64,000 bases of DNA from Reyranella massiliensis 521 (GCF_000312425.1 NZ_HE997181.1:1267287-1331286), one strand, 5' to 3'. Shown: positions 25,241-34,753, counted from the stretch's first letter. Notes: generated by a model not told the origin, from the letters alone. Made by a program: numbers and translations.

Positions 25241-25780
25241 ATGAAGGCGGATCCGGCGGGCCGTGTCCTTGACCTGATCGATGGGCTGTCGATGTGGGGT
25301 GCCTGGGCATCCGCGCTCTGCATCGTCTCGATTCTCGGCCTGATCGTAGCCGAAGTTCTGTCGCGCAACTTCTTCAATGTCAGCCTCTACTTCGCCTGGG
25401 AGTTCAGTGCGTACCTCATGGGCGCGGCCTTCCTGATGGGCGCGGCCTATGCGCTGCGCGCCGGGGCGCAAATCCGCGTCAATGTGCTGCTGGAGAACGT
25501 GCCGAAGCCTATGGCGCGGCTGCTGGATATCTTCGCCACGATCTGTGGCGTGCTGATCGCCGTCTACCTTACCTGGGCGCTGGGCGAACTCACCTGGCTG
25601 TCCTACGTCCGCGAGTCACGCTCGCCGGAAAAGAGCGAGATCCTGCGCTGGATCACCCAGTTCCCGTTGGCGCTGGGCTCGCTCCTCTTCACGTTGCAAA
25701 CGATTGCACGGCTCGGCCGCCTGCTGCGCGGCGAGCCGGGCGATGATTCCCGTCTCCGTATCGGTCAGGACATCGAATAA
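25241..25780 (+). CDS. dctQ: TRAP transporter small permease (DctQ family)
   Basis: This 179-residue inner-membrane protein has the four hydrophobic segments of DctQ with the family feature EVLSRNFFNVSLYFAWEFSAYLMGAAFLMGAAYALR (residues about 34-69) and a C-terminal basic tail. A strong AGAGGAG site lies before the ATG. It pairs with the large permease 3 bases downstream. Nothing unusual. Confidence 0.92.
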   Translation: MKADPAGRVLDLIDGLSMWGAWASALCIVSILGLIVAEVLSRNFFNVSLYFAWEFSAYLMGAAFLMGAAYALRAGAQIRVNVLLENVPKPMARLLDIFATICGVLIAVYLTWALGELTWLSYVRESRSPEKSEILRWITQFPLALGSLLFTLQTIARLGRLLRGEPGDDSRLRIGQDIE

Positions 25781-25783
25781 CGC

Positions 25784-27085
25784 ATGAGTGCCATCCTGAC
25801 CTGGTTGCTGGTTCTGATGACCGCAACCCTCTGTCTCGGTATCTGGATCGGTCCTGCGCTTCTCGCGGTGGGCGTCGGCCTCCTGGAGATGTTCACGAAC
25901 CGGCCGACGCACAAGCTGATCGGTGCCTGGGCGTTCAACGTCCTCACTTCGTCGGACATCGTCTCGCTGCCGCTGTTCATCTTGATGGGTGAGCTGCTGT
26001 TCCGTACGCGGCTGTCGCAGTCCCTGTTCTCGGGAATTGCCCCCTGGATGAGCTTCCTGCCGGGGCGGCTGTTCCACACAACGGTGATCGGCTGCTCGAT
26101 GTTTGCCGCCATCTCGGGGTCGTCGGCCGCGACGACGCAGGTGGTGGGCCGCATCACCCTGACCGAGCTCTTGAACCGCGGTTATGACAGGGGGCTCGCG
26201 GTCGGCAGCCTGGCGGGAGGGGGAACGCTCGGCTTCCTGATCCCGCCATCGATCCCCATGATCATCTACGCGGTGCTGGCCGAGGAATCGCTGCTGCGAT
26301 TGTTTACGGCGGGCTTCCTGCCGGGGATCGCGTTGGCCGGCTGTTTCATGGCCTATATGGGCTTGCGGGCGACCCTCAATCCGAAGCTTTTGCCGAGTGA
26401 CGATCACGGCAACTGGACGTGGTCCGATCGCTTCCGCAGCCTGATCGAGCTGGGGCCGGTCGCCTTCCTGATCCTCTCGGTGCTCGGCACCATGTATGCC
26501 GGCATCGCCAGCCCCTCCGAGGCTTCGGCGATCGGCGTGCTGGGAGCCTTGGCGGTGGCCGCCTTCCAGCGCACGTTGAGCTGGAAGGGGCTGCGCGATG
26601 CCCTGCTGGGCTCGGTTCAGACGACCTGCATGATCGGGATGATCGTCCTTGGCGCCTTCGTGGTCGGCACGGTGCTCGCCAACCTGCGCGTGCCGCAGTT
26701 CGTCTCGGCGGAAATCACCTCGTGGAACCTGTCGCCCTTCGTGTTGATCATGTTCCTGATGTTCTTCTACATCCTGCTCGGCACGGTGCTGGAAGGCTTC
26801 TCCATGATCGTACTGACCCTGCCGATCGTGCTGCCGGTCGTGCTGGCGGCGGGCTTCGACAAGGTGTGGTTCGGCGTCTTCCTGATCCTGACCATCGAGA
26901 TGGCGCAGATCACCCCGCCGGTGGCCTTCAACCTGTTCGTCATCCAGAACATCACGGGCGACTCGCAGACCTACGTCGCCTGGAAGGTCATCCCATTCTT
27001 CCTGATCATGATGGGCTTTACGGCCCTGATGACCATCTTCCCCAGCTTCGTGACCTGGCCGGCCGATTTCATCCTGTCGAGGTAG
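25784..27085 (+). CDS. dctM: TRAP transporter large permease (DctM family)
   Basis: This 433-residue inner-membrane protein has about twelve hydrophobic segments and the family blocks LPLFILMGELLFRT, MFAAISGSSAATTQVVGRITL, GFLIPPSIPMIIYAV and TVLEGFSMIVLTLPIVLPV. It forms the ion-coupled transport pathway. It follows dctQ by 3 bases. Downstream, 46 bases separate it from the glutamine-synthetase-like gene, with a possible hairpin in the gap. Confidence 0.93.
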   Translation: MSAILTWLLVLMTATLCLGIWIGPALLAVGVGLLEMFTNRPTHKLIGAWAFNVLTSSDIVSLPLFILMGELLFRTRLSQSLFSGIAPWMSFLPGRLFHTTVIGCSMFAAISGSSAATTQVVGRITLTELLNRGYDRGLAVGSLAGGGTLGFLIPPSIPMIIYAVLAEESLLRLFTAGFLPGIALAGCFMAYMGLRATLNPKLLPSDDHGNWTWSDRFRSLIELGPVAFLILSVLGTMYAGIASPSEASAIGVLGALAVAAFQRTLSWKGLRDALLGSVQTTCMIGMIVLGAFVVGTVLANLRVPQFVSAEITSWNLSPFVLIMFLMFFYILLGTVLEGFSMIVLTLPIVLPVVLAAGFDKVWFGVFLILTIEMAQITPPVAFNLFVIQNITGDSQTYVAWKVIPFFLIMMGFTALMTIFPSFVTWPADFILSR

Positions 27086-27103
27086 ATCGGCCTCTGCCAA
27101 ACT

Positions 27104-27125
27104 CCCGAGACTGGAAGTTCTCGGG
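27104..27125 (+). promoter_or_regulatory. Hairpin overlapping the ribosome site of the GS-like gene
   Basis: CCCGAGA (27104-27110) and TCTCGGG (27119-27125) form a perfect 7-bp stem with an 8-base loop. The 3' arm runs into the G-rich Shine-Dalgarno (27123-27127) of the gene starting at 27132. There is no T-run after it, so partial attenuation or control of translation is more likely than simple termination. Confidence 0.4.
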
Positions 27126-27131
27126 GGATGA

Positions 27132-28496
27132 ATGGAACCGCGTCAGGTCAAGACAGGCGCCGATGCGCGCAAGATCGTCAAGCAACGCGGACTGACCCAC
27201 GTCAAGGTGGGCGTCCACGACATAGACGGGGTCCTACGCGGCAAGTACCTGCACGTCGACAAGTTCAACTCGGCGCTCGACGGCGGCTTCGGCTTCTGTG
27301 ACGTCGTGCTGGGCTGGGACATCAACGACCAGCTTTACGACAACGTCACCTATACCGGCTGGCACACCGCCTACCCCGACGCCATGGTGCGCATCCTGCC
27401 CGAGACGTGCCGCGAGATCGCGACCGAGCCGGGCAACCTGATGTTTCTCTGCGAGTTCGTGGACCGAGCCGAGGAGATCTGTCCACGCGGGGTGCTGCGG
27501 CGCGTGCTGGCACGGGCAGCCAGGCTCGGCTTCGAGGTCAAGGTGGGCTTCGAATACGAGTTCTTCGTCTTCGCCGAGACGCCCGAGTCGATCCGCGAGA
27601 AAGGCTACAGGAACCTGAAGCCAATCTCGCCGGGCTTCTTCGGTTACTCGGTGCTGCGCAACTCCGTGCTGAGCGACTGGTACAAGGACCTCCTCGCCAT
27701 GTGCGAGGCGATGGACATGGGCATCGAGGGGCTGCACACCGAGACCGGCGCGGGCGTGCTGGAAGCGGCGTTGCGCGTCGACGATGCGCTGGCGGCGACC
27801 GACAAGGCCGCGCTCTTCAAGCTCTTCACCAAGGTGCTGGCGCAGAAGCGCGGCTGGCTCGCCACCTTCATGGCTAAATGGTCGAAGGACTGGCCCGGCT
27901 GCGGCGGCCACATGCACATGTCGCTGTGGAAGGGCGGCAAGCCGGTGTTCTTCGACGAGAAGGCGCCTTATCGCATGAGCCCGACCATGCGCCATTTCGT
28001 GGGAGGCCAGGCGGCGCTGATGCCCGAGCTGCTGGGCATGGTGGCATCCAACGTGAACTCCTATCGCCGGTTGATTCCGGGCTTCTGGGCGCCGACCGTG
28101 TCGAGCTGGGGTGTGGAGAACCGCACGACCTCGCTGCGTGTCATTCCGGGCTCGGCCAAGTCGACGCGCGTGGAGTATCGCGTCGCCGCGGCGGATGCGA
28201 ACCCGTACCTCGCCCTGGCGGCAGCGGTCGGCGCAGGCCTGTGGGGCATCGAGAACAAGGTCGATCCCGGCGAGCCGGTTAAGGGCAATTCCTACGAGAA
28301 GAAGCATCCGGCGAGGGCAGAGCTTCCGCGCACCCTGATGGAGGCGGCGGGCCGGCTGAAGGCATCGAAGGTGGCACGCGACCTGTTCGGCGATGCCTTC
28401 GTCGATCATTATGCTGCAACACGTGAGTGGGAAGAGCGGGAGTTCCGCAAGGCCATCACGGAATGGGAACTCGACCGCTATATGGAAATCATCTGA
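27132..28496 (+). CDS. Glutamine-synthetase-like gamma-glutamyl ligase
   Basis: The 454-residue protein has the glutamine synthetase fold: an N-terminal beta-grasp with HDIDGVLRGKYLHVDKF, the catalytic domain's KVGFEYEFFVF (metal Glu), TGAGVLEAALR (metal Glu), GGHMHMSLW (His of the ATP/metal site) and NSYRRLIPGFWAPTVSSWGVENRTTSLRV (substrate/nucleotide Arg residues). It lacks the adenylylation-site context of housekeeping GlnA and belongs with GlnA-like ligases such as gamma-glutamylpolyamine or gamma-glutamylmethylamide synthetases. In this operon it may glutamylate an amine released from the imported compound. The stop overlaps the next start by one base (TGATG). Confidence 0.85.
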   Translation: MEPRQVKTGADARKIVKQRGLTHVKVGVHDIDGVLRGKYLHVDKFNSALDGGFGFCDVVLGWDINDQLYDNVTYTGWHTAYPDAMVRILPETCREIATEPGNLMFLCEFVDRAEEICPRGVLRRVLARAARLGFEVKVGFEYEFFVFAETPESIREKGYRNLKPISPGFFGYSVLRNSVLSDWYKDLLAMCEAMDMGIEGLHTETGAGVLEAALRVDDALAATDKAALFKLFTKVLAQKRGWLATFMAKWSKDWPGCGGHMHMSLWKGGKPVFFDEKAPYRMSPTMRHFVGGQAALMPELLGMVASNVNSYRRLIPGFWAPTVSSWGVENRTTSLRVIPGSAKSTRVEYRVAAADANPYLALAAAVGAGLWGIENKVDPGEPVKGNSYEKKHPARAELPRTLMEAAGRLKASKVARDLFGDAFVDHYAATREWEEREFRKAITEWELDRYMEII

Positions 28497-29656
28497 TGTC
28501 ACTCGTCGGCAACTGGAACTATCCGACCTCGATTCGCTTCGGCGCTGGCCGTATCCGCGAGCTGGCCGACGCTTGCAAGGCCGTGGGGCTGCGCCGCCCG
28601 TTGCTGGTCACCGATCCCGGCCTCGCCAAGCTGCCGATGATCGGCGACGCCGTGACGGGCCTGCGCAAGGCCGGCCTCGAAGTGGCGCTGTTCAGCGACG
28701 TGAAGCCCAATCCGGTGGCTGCCAATGTCGAGGCCGGCATCCGGGTGCTGCGGGCCGGCAAGCATGATGGCGTGATCGCCTGGGGCGGCGGCTCTGGCAT
28801 CGACGCGGCCAAGGCCATTGCCTTCATGGCGGGCCAGACGCGGCCGCTCTGGGATTTCGAGGATGTCGGCGACTGGTGGACACGCGCCAATCCGGCCGGG
28901 ATCTATCCCTCGATCGCCGTGCCCACGACGGCCGGCACCGGCTCTGAGACGGGCCGGGCGTCGGTGATCACCAACGAGCAGACGCACACCAAAAAGGTGA
29001 TCTTCCATCCCAAGATGATGCCCTCGATTGTCATTGCCGATCCCGAACTGTCGGTCGGCCTGCCGGCCAAGCTCACGGCCGGCACGGGCATGGATGCCTT
29101 CATCCATTGCTTCGAGGCGTATTGCGCGCCGGGCTATCATCCCTATGCCGAAGGCATCGCCGTCGAGGGCATGCGGCTGGTGAAGGAGAACCTGGCGCGT
29201 GCGGTGAAGGACGGCCGCGACATCGAGGCCCGCAGCCACATGCTGGCGGCCTCGCAGATGGGCTCGACGGCCTTCCAGAAGGGGCTGGGGGCCATCCATT
29301 CCCTGTCGCATCCGGTGGGCGCCGTGCTCGACACGCATCATGGCCTCACCAACGCCGTCGCCATGCCTTACGTCGTGAAGTTCAATCGCGCGGCGATCGA
29401 GGAGAAGGTCGTCCGGCTGGCGCGCTGGCTCGACCTGCGCACGCCCACCTTCGACGGCTTCATGCAGTGGACCCTCGATCTGCGCCGAGAGATCGGCATT
29501 CCCCATACGCTCGCCGAGCTTGGCGTGAAGGTCGAACACCTCGACAAATTCGCTGCCATGGCCGCCGAAGATCCGACGGCGGGCGGCAATCCGATCAAGG
29601 CGGGCGTGCCGGAAATGCGCAAGATGTACGAAGCCGCCGTGGCGGGCCGGCTCTGA
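28496..29656 (+). CDS. Iron-containing alcohol dehydrogenase
   Basis: The 386-residue group III dehydrogenase shows the NAD-binding WGGGSGIDAAKAIA, the PTTAGTGSE segment, and metal ligands in AGTGMDAFIHCFEAY (Asp and His), HSLSHPVGA (His) and LDTHHGLTNAVAMP (His). It should oxidise an alcohol or reduce an aldehyde in the cytosol; the substrate is not set by the motifs. It is joined to its neighbours by single-base overlaps on both sides (TGATG), strong evidence for one operon with the GS-like ligase and the sarcosine-type dehydrogenase. Confidence 0.92.
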   Translation: MSLVGNWNYPTSIRFGAGRIRELADACKAVGLRRPLLVTDPGLAKLPMIGDAVTGLRKAGLEVALFSDVKPNPVAANVEAGIRVLRAGKHDGVIAWGGGSGIDAAKAIAFMAGQTRPLWDFEDVGDWWTRANPAGIYPSIAVPTTAGTGSETGRASVITNEQTHTKKVIFHPKMMPSIVIADPELSVGLPAKLTAGTGMDAFIHCFEAYCAPGYHPYAEGIAVEGMRLVKENLARAVKDGRDIEARSHMLAASQMGSTAFQKGLGAIHSLSHPVGAVLDTHHGLTNAVAMPYVVKFNRAAIEEKVVRLARWLDLRTPTFDGFMQWTLDLRREIGIPHTLAELGVKVEHLDKFAAMAAEDPTAGGNPIKAGVPEMRKMYEAAVAGRL

Positions 29657-32109
29657 TGGCCGCCAGCTTTCCGACGCAGGCCCGGGTCGTCATCGTCGGT
29701 GGTGGCATCATGGGATGTTCCACGGCCTACCATCTCGCCAAGCTCGGCTGGAAGGACGTGGTGCTGCTGGAGCAGGGCCGGTTGAGCGGCGGCACGACCT
29801 GGCACGCGGCAGGACTCGTCGGTCAGTTGCGCAGCTACCAGAACCTGACGCGCCTCATCCGCTATAGCACCGAGCTTTACTCTAAGCTCGAGGCCGAAAC
29901 CGGCCTTGCCACCGGCTGGAAGCAGTGCGGCTCGCTCTCCGTTGCGCGCACCGAGGAGCGCATGGTGCTGCTGCGCCGCTCGGCGGCCATGGCCAATGCC
30001 CAGGGCGTGGCCTGCGAGCCGCTGACGCCGAAGCAGGCGGGCGAGAAATATCCCATCATGCGCACCGACGACCTGGTCGGCGCCGTGTGGCTGCCAGGAG
30101 ACGGCAAGGCCAACCCGGCCGACATCACCCAGGCGCTGGCCAAGGGCGCGCGCAATGGCGGCGTGCGCATCTTCGAGAAGGTCCGGGTCACGGACGTCGA
30201 TACCAAGGACGGCCGCGTCACCGGCGTGCAGACGACCGAGGGGCCGATCACGGCCGAGATCGTGGTCAATTGCGCGGGGCAGTGGGCGCGCCAGCTTGGC
30301 CGCAAGGTCGGTGTCACCGTGCCGCTCTATTCCTGCGAGCACATGTACATCGTCACCGAGAAGATGGAGGGCGTGCCGCGCGATCTGCCGGTGATGCGCG
30401 ATCCTGATGGCTACATCTACTTCAAGGAAGAGGTCGGCGGCCTGCTGATGGGCGGCTTCGAGCCCGAGGCCAAGCCCTGGAACAAGGACATCATTCCCGA
30501 CGATTTCGAGTTCGGTATGCTGCCGGACGACTGGGATCAGTTCCAGATCCTGATGGACAATGCGCTGATCCGCGTCCCGTCGCTGGAGAAGACCGGCATC
30601 AAGACGTTCATGAACGGGCCGGAGAGCTTTACGCCCGACCTGAACTATATCCTGGGCGAGGCGCCGCAGGTCCGTGGTTTCTTCGTCGGCGCAGGATTCA
30701 ACTCGATGGGCATCGCAAGTTCCGGCGGCGCCGGCATGGCGCTTGCCGAATGGATCGTGGCCGGCGAGCCGACGATGGACCTCTGGCCGGTCGATATCCG
30801 CCGCTTCGCCAATTTCCACGGCAACGATGCCTGGCTGCGCGAAAGGGTCAGCGAGACCTTGGGGCTTCACTACAAGATGTCCTGGCCGCAGCGTGAGCAG
30901 GAGAGTGGCCGGCCGTTTCGTCGTTCGCCGCTCTACGATCGCCTGAAGGCGCGAGGCGCGTGGTTCGGCAACAAGATGGGCTGGGAGCGGCCCAACTGGT
31001 TCGCCGGAATCGGCAAAACGCCGGAAATGCAATACGGCTGGGGCCGCGGCGCCTGGTTCGATGCGGTCGCTGCCGAGCATCGCGCGACGCGCGAAGGCGT
31101 GACGGTGGTCGACGAGACCTCGTTCGGCAAGATCCTGGTACAGGGGCGCGATGCCGAAGCAGCCCTGCAACAGCTCTGCGCCAATGACGTTGCTCTGCCG
31201 GTCGGGCAGACTGCCTACACAGGCGCTTTTAATGCGCGGGGCACCTTCGAGAGCGACTTCACCGTGGCGCGGCTGGCGCGCGACAAGTTCCTGATTATCA
31301 CCGGCTCGGCCCAGCCGACGCGCGACATGGATTGGCTGGGCCGCAACCTGCTGCCCGACGCACATGTCGTGCTGACGGATGTGACGTCCGCCTGGACCGT
31401 GCTGTCGGTGATGGGGCCTAAGAGCCGCGCGCTCCTGCAGAAGGTGAGCCGCGCCGACTTCTCCAACGAAGGCTTTCCATTCGCAGCGATTCGCGAGATC
31501 GGCGTGGGCTACGCCACGGTGCTGGCGGCGCGTCGCACCTATATGGGCGAACTGGGCTGGGAGCTTTACGTGCCGGCCGAGTTCGCCGCGACGGTGTTCG
31601 AGACCCTACACGAGGCAGGTGCCGAGTTCGGCCTGCGCGATGCCGGTTACTATGCGGTCGAAGGCCTGCGTCTGGAGAAGGGCTACCGCGCCTGGGGGCG
31701 CGAGTTGACTCCGGACGACACGCCGTTCCAGGCCGGCCTCGCCTGGGCCGTGAAACTCGACAAGCCCGGTGGCTTTATCGGTCAGGAGGCGCTGGTCGAG
31801 GCCAAGACCAAGCCACTGACGCGGCGGCTGGTATCGGTAGTGCTCGAGGACCGCGAACCGTTGCTATGGGGCGGTGAAGCTCTTCTGCGCGACGGAGCGC
31901 CGGTGGGTGATCTCACCTCGGCTGCCTACGGCCACACGATCGGCGCTGCGCTCGGGCTGGGTTACGTGAAGCGCGCCGACGGTTCGGCAATCGATGCAGC
32001 CTGGCTGGAAGCGGGCCGGTTCGAAGTCGATCTTGCCGGCACCCGGCTCAAGGCCAAGGTCTCGCTGCGGCCGCCTTACGATTCCGCCGGAGCCCGCATC
32101 AAGGTCTGA
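29656..32109 (+). CDS. FAD-dependent dehydrogenase-GcvT fusion (dimethylglycine/sarcosine dehydrogenase-like)
   Basis: The 817-residue protein joins an N-terminal DAO-type FAD domain (VVIVGGGIMGCSTAYHLAKLG, residues 11-31; SGGTTWHAAGLVGQLR, whose His lies at the flavin-attachment site of family members) to C-terminal glycine-cleavage-T domains (about 430-810; MGELGWELYVP and GLRLEKGYRAWGRELTPDDTP). This is the layout of dimethylglycine and sarcosine dehydrogenases, which oxidise an N-methyl group and pass formaldehyde to tetrahydrofolate. The start is fixed by overlap with the previous stop. Its 3' end overlaps the convergent Na/Pi cotransporter gene by 34 bases. Confidence 0.9.
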   Translation: MAASFPTQARVVIVGGGIMGCSTAYHLAKLGWKDVVLLEQGRLSGGTTWHAAGLVGQLRSYQNLTRLIRYSTELYSKLEAETGLATGWKQCGSLSVARTEERMVLLRRSAAMANAQGVACEPLTPKQAGEKYPIMRTDDLVGAVWLPGDGKANPADITQALAKGARNGGVRIFEKVRVTDVDTKDGRVTGVQTTEGPITAEIVVNCAGQWARQLGRKVGVTVPLYSCEHMYIVTEKMEGVPRDLPVMRDPDGYIYFKEEVGGLLMGGFEPEAKPWNKDIIPDDFEFGMLPDDWDQFQILMDNALIRVPSLEKTGIKTFMNGPESFTPDLNYILGEAPQVRGFFVGAGFNSMGIASSGGAGMALAEWIVAGEPTMDLWPVDIRRFANFHGNDAWLRERVSETLGLHYKMSWPQREQESGRPFRRSPLYDRLKARGAWFGNKMGWERPNWFAGIGKTPEMQYGWGRGAWFDAVAAEHRATREGVTVVDETSFGKILVQGRDAEAALQQLCANDVALPVGQTAYTGAFNARGTFESDFTVARLARDKFLIITGSAQPTRDMDWLGRNLLPDAHVVLTDVTSAWTVLSVMGPKSRALLQKVSRADFSNEGFPFAAIREIGVGYATVLAARRTYMGELGWELYVPAEFAATVFETLHEAGAEFGLRDAGYYAVEGLRLEKGYRAWGRELTPDDTPFQAGLAWAVKLDKPGGFIGQEALVEAKTKPLTRRLVSVVLEDREPLLWGGEALLRDGAPVGDLTSAAYGHTIGAALGLGYVKRADGSAIDAAWLEAGRFEVDLAGTRLKAKVSLRPPYDSAGARIKV

Positions 32110-33758
32110 TCGGCAGGCTTGAGGCGCGTTTCGGCAAGTTCGCCGGCCGCTTCCAGGATGGGATAGGCGACCGTCGTCAGATGGCCGTTGATGCGCTTCA
32201 GGTCGCGGATCACATCCATGTGGATCGAGCTGGTCTCGATGGATTCCGGCCGGCCCTCGCGCAAGCGTGCGAAGTGGCTGTCGCCGGCGTGCATCTCCGC
32301 CTCGCGCATGGACGTCTTCTCGGCGACAAGACGCCGGGCCAGCGTGATGTCGCGGGTCGTGAACACGTTCAGGGCCAGCCGCAGGTTCTCGAGGACGCGG
32401 GCATGGAAGGCGCGGAGCTCCTTCGTGCCCTCGGCCGAGAAGGAATAGCGGTTCCTGATCTTCTTGGCGGCGAGTTCCATCAGGTTCTTGTCGATGATGT
32501 CGCCGACATGTTCGAGATTCGTGGTGAATGTCAGGATCTCGACGTAGCGCCGGCCATCCTCCTCGCCGAGCTCGTTGCGCGAGGTCTGGACGAGGTAGAG
32601 CTTGATCGCCTCGTAGAGGTGATCGACGGCATCGTCGGCCGCCTCAATCGCCTTAACCGCCCGGGCGTCGTTGTTCTCCAGGGCGTCCATGGTCTGGCGC
32701 AGCATGTCGGCGACCTTGTCGCCGAGATTGAGCGTCTCGCGCATGGCACAGGCCAACGCCTCGGCGGGCGTGTCGAGCACGTTGGGGTCGAGATGGCGAG
32801 GGCGGCCGGGGTCGTCGGCCTGAGGCCGATCAGGCACCAGCCGCCGACAGAGAGCGGCCAGGGGGTCGTTCAGCGGCAGGAAGACGATGGCTGCCACCAC
32901 GCTGAACGCGGTGTGGAAATTCACCAGGAGCCGGGCGGGCGCGGGATCGATGAACGCCAGCCAGTGGTGAATGGGACCGAGGAAGAACAGCAATCCGGCC
33001 CCGACCGCGACACGCGTGATCAGATTGCCGAGAGGCACGCGACGGGCATCGACATCGGTGGTCGACTGGTCGAAGTAGGGCGCAATCGCGCCGCCGATAT
33101 TGGCGCCGATGATCAGCGCAAGGCCGAGCTTGGGTTCGATAATGCCGCTGCTCGCAAAAGACATGACCAGCAGGACCGACGACAGGCTGGAATGTACGAA
33201 CCACGTCGCTGCGGCAGCGAAGACGACGGCCAGCACGTATTCGTCCTGCAGGCCCGAGAGCACGGCGACGAAGGTTGGCGAGGCCCGCAGCGGCGCGGCG
33301 GCGGCTTCCAGAAGATGCAGCGACAGCAGCATCAGGCCGAGGCCAATCGCGACGCGGCCAAGATGGCGGGCCTTGTCCGAACTGTTGGACAGGAAGGCGA
33401 TTACGCCGACGGCAATCATGAACGGCGACACCCAACCCAGGTTGAACGACAGGATCTGGGCGGTGAGGGTGGTGCCGACATTGGCGCCGAGCATGACGGC
33501 GAGCGCGATCGACAGCGGGATGAGTCCGCGGCTGGCAAACGAGGCCAGCAGCAGCGCTGTCGCCGTGCTCGACTGCAGGATACCGGTGAGGCCGACGCCG
33601 CCGGCAAAGGCGGTGAAGCGATTGCGCGCGCAAGCGCCGATGGCGCGGCGCAGGGTGGCGCCGAATGCGCGCGTCAGTCCGGTGCGGACCATGCGGACGC
33701 CCCAGAGCAGCAGGCAGACGCTGCCCAGCACGTTCAGAACTGTGTCGACACCCTGCAT
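32076..33758 (-). CDS. Na/Pi cotransporter family protein with C-terminal PhoU domain
   Basis: The 560-residue protein has two inverted Na/Pi-cotransporter repeats, each with the signature (GILQSSTATALLLASFASRGLIP and FVHSSLSSVLLVMSFASSGII) followed by MLGANVGTT and IIGANIGGAI, in about the first 320 residues. A PhoU-like helical domain fills about residues 350-545. It is an inner-membrane phosphate carrier (YjbB/NptA type); YjbB exports phosphate in E. coli. It lies directly downstream of the phn LysR gene on the same strand (55-base gap), so it may handle phosphate released from phosphonates. Confidence 0.9.
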   Translation of the reverse strand: MQGVDTVLNVLGSVCLLLWGVRMVRTGLTRAFGATLRRAIGACARNRFTAFAGGVGLTGILQSSTATALLLASFASRGLIPLSIALAVMLGANVGTTLTAQILSFNLGWVSPFMIAVGVIAFLSNSSDKARHLGRVAIGLGLMLLSLHLLEAAAAPLRASPTFVAVLSGLQDEYVLAVVFAAAATWFVHSSLSSVLLVMSFASSGIIEPKLGLALIIGANIGGAIAPYFDQSTTDVDARRVPLGNLITRVAVGAGLLFFLGPIHHWLAFIDPAPARLLVNFHTAFSVVAAIVFLPLNDPLAALCRRLVPDRPQADDPGRPRHLDPNVLDTPAEALACAMRETLNLGDKVADMLRQTMDALENNDARAVKAIEAADDAVDHLYEAIKLYLVQTSRNELGEEDGRRYVEILTFTTNLEHVGDIIDKNLMELAAKKIRNRYSFSAEGTKELRAFHARVLENLRLALNVFTTRDITLARRLVAEKTSMREAEMHAGDSHFARLREGRPESIETSSIHMDVIRDLKRINGHLTTVAYPILEAAGELAETRLKPADQTLMRAPAES

Positions 33759-33813
33759 GATCGCCGAACCCTACGCCTCGCTCTCTAGATGTTAAAGTTT
33801 TTTGACTAATTTG

Positions 33814-34680
33814 TTACGACGCAAGCTTGCTTGCTTCGTCCATGAAGGCCCGGACCAGTGCGACGCGGCGGCGTTCCTGGAGGCAGACCGCATACTCGGC
33901 CACGGCAAGATCACGATCGGCGATGACGATGCGGCGGAAGCGGCGGTCTTCGCCGAGTTCGCTCGCAAACACTGCGCCGATACCGAAGCCTGCCGCCACC
34001 GCCTCGCGCACGCCTTCGCGCGTCTGCACTTCGACGATGGAGGCTGGCTTGATATCGGCAGCGGCCATCGCCTGTTCAAGCACTTCTCGTGTGATCGAAC
34101 CGCGTTCACGCAGGACCAGTTCCTGCCCGGCAAGCGCGGCAAGAGGGGTGCGGCCACGCCGCGAGAGCGCATGGCGCGCCGGTACGAACAGGACCACTCG
34201 GTCCGTGCGCAGCCGCACCGTATGAAGCCGTGGGTCGGAAATGCTCTTGGCCATGACTGCCACATCGGCCTCGTGACGCAGCAGGCGTTCCAGCACGCCG
34301 GCGGAATTGTCGATGGAGAGCGCAAAGGTGAGGCCGCCGGCTCGTTTGCGCAGCGCGGCCATGATCGGCACGACATGATGGGCGGAGTCCGCGGCGATGC
34401 GCAAATGGCCGCGCACCAGCGCCTGCTCGCCGGCCAGCAGTGCCTGCGCCTCGTCCTGAACGGCGAAAAGGCGCGTCGTGATGCCGTGCAACTGACGGCC
34501 GGTCTCCGTTGGCGTCACGGCGCGGCTCTTCCGGTCGAACAGGCGCACGCCGTAGCTCTTCTCGAGGGCGGTTACTTGGCCCGACAGGTTGGGCTGGCTG
34601 AGGCCGGAGGCGCGCGCGGCGGCGGAAAAGGAGCCGGCTTCGGCGACAAGATGAAAGGCGCGGAGCTGCGTGGGTGTCAT
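33814..34680 (-). CDS. LysR-type regulator, probable activator of the phn operon
   Basis: The 288-residue protein has an N-terminal winged helix-turn-helix (MTPTQLRAFHLVAEAGSFSAAARASGLSQPNLSGQVTALEK) and a LysR effector domain with GHLRIAADSAHHVVP and VAAGFGIGAVFASE. It is divergent from phnW with 73 bases between start codons. The start was placed at the ATG opening the conserved domain; upstream in-frame codons run through the control region. Its own start codon is the first triplet of the 60-base element that recurs before the ABC importer at 47667, so this protein is the best candidate to bind both sites, with a 2-aminoethylphosphonate-related inducer (inferred). Confidence 0.9.
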   Translation of the reverse strand: MTPTQLRAFHLVAEAGSFSAAARASGLSQPNLSGQVTALEKSYGVRLFDRKSRAVTPTETGRQLHGITTRLFAVQDEAQALLAGEQALVRGHLRIAADSAHHVVPIMAALRKRAGGLTFALSIDNSAGVLERLLRHEADVAVMAKSISDPRLHTVRLRTDRVVLFVPARHALSRRGRTPLAALAGQELVLRERGSITREVLEQAMAAADIKPASIVEVQTREGVREAVAAGFGIGAVFASELGEDRRFRRIVIADRDLAVAEYAVCLQERRRVALVRAFMDEASKLAS

Positions 34681-34737
34681 ATAGAGAAAACCAATAGGTA
34701 GCATATGGAATATATACTGGACGGATAGAACATGCGA
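34678..34737. promoter_or_regulatory. phnW/LysR control element, copy 1
   Basis: This 60-base element matches 47487-47546 without gaps at 48 positions, including an unbroken 21-base identity (34709-34729, core TATATACTGGACGGATAG). TATACT (34713-34718) could be the phnW -10 box; no good -35 is present, as expected for an activator-dependent promoter. CC(A/G)ATAGG (34691-34698) is also shared and lies about where a LysR protein would bind. Confidence 0.75.
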
Positions 34738-34753
34738 GCCGATCATTGATCTC

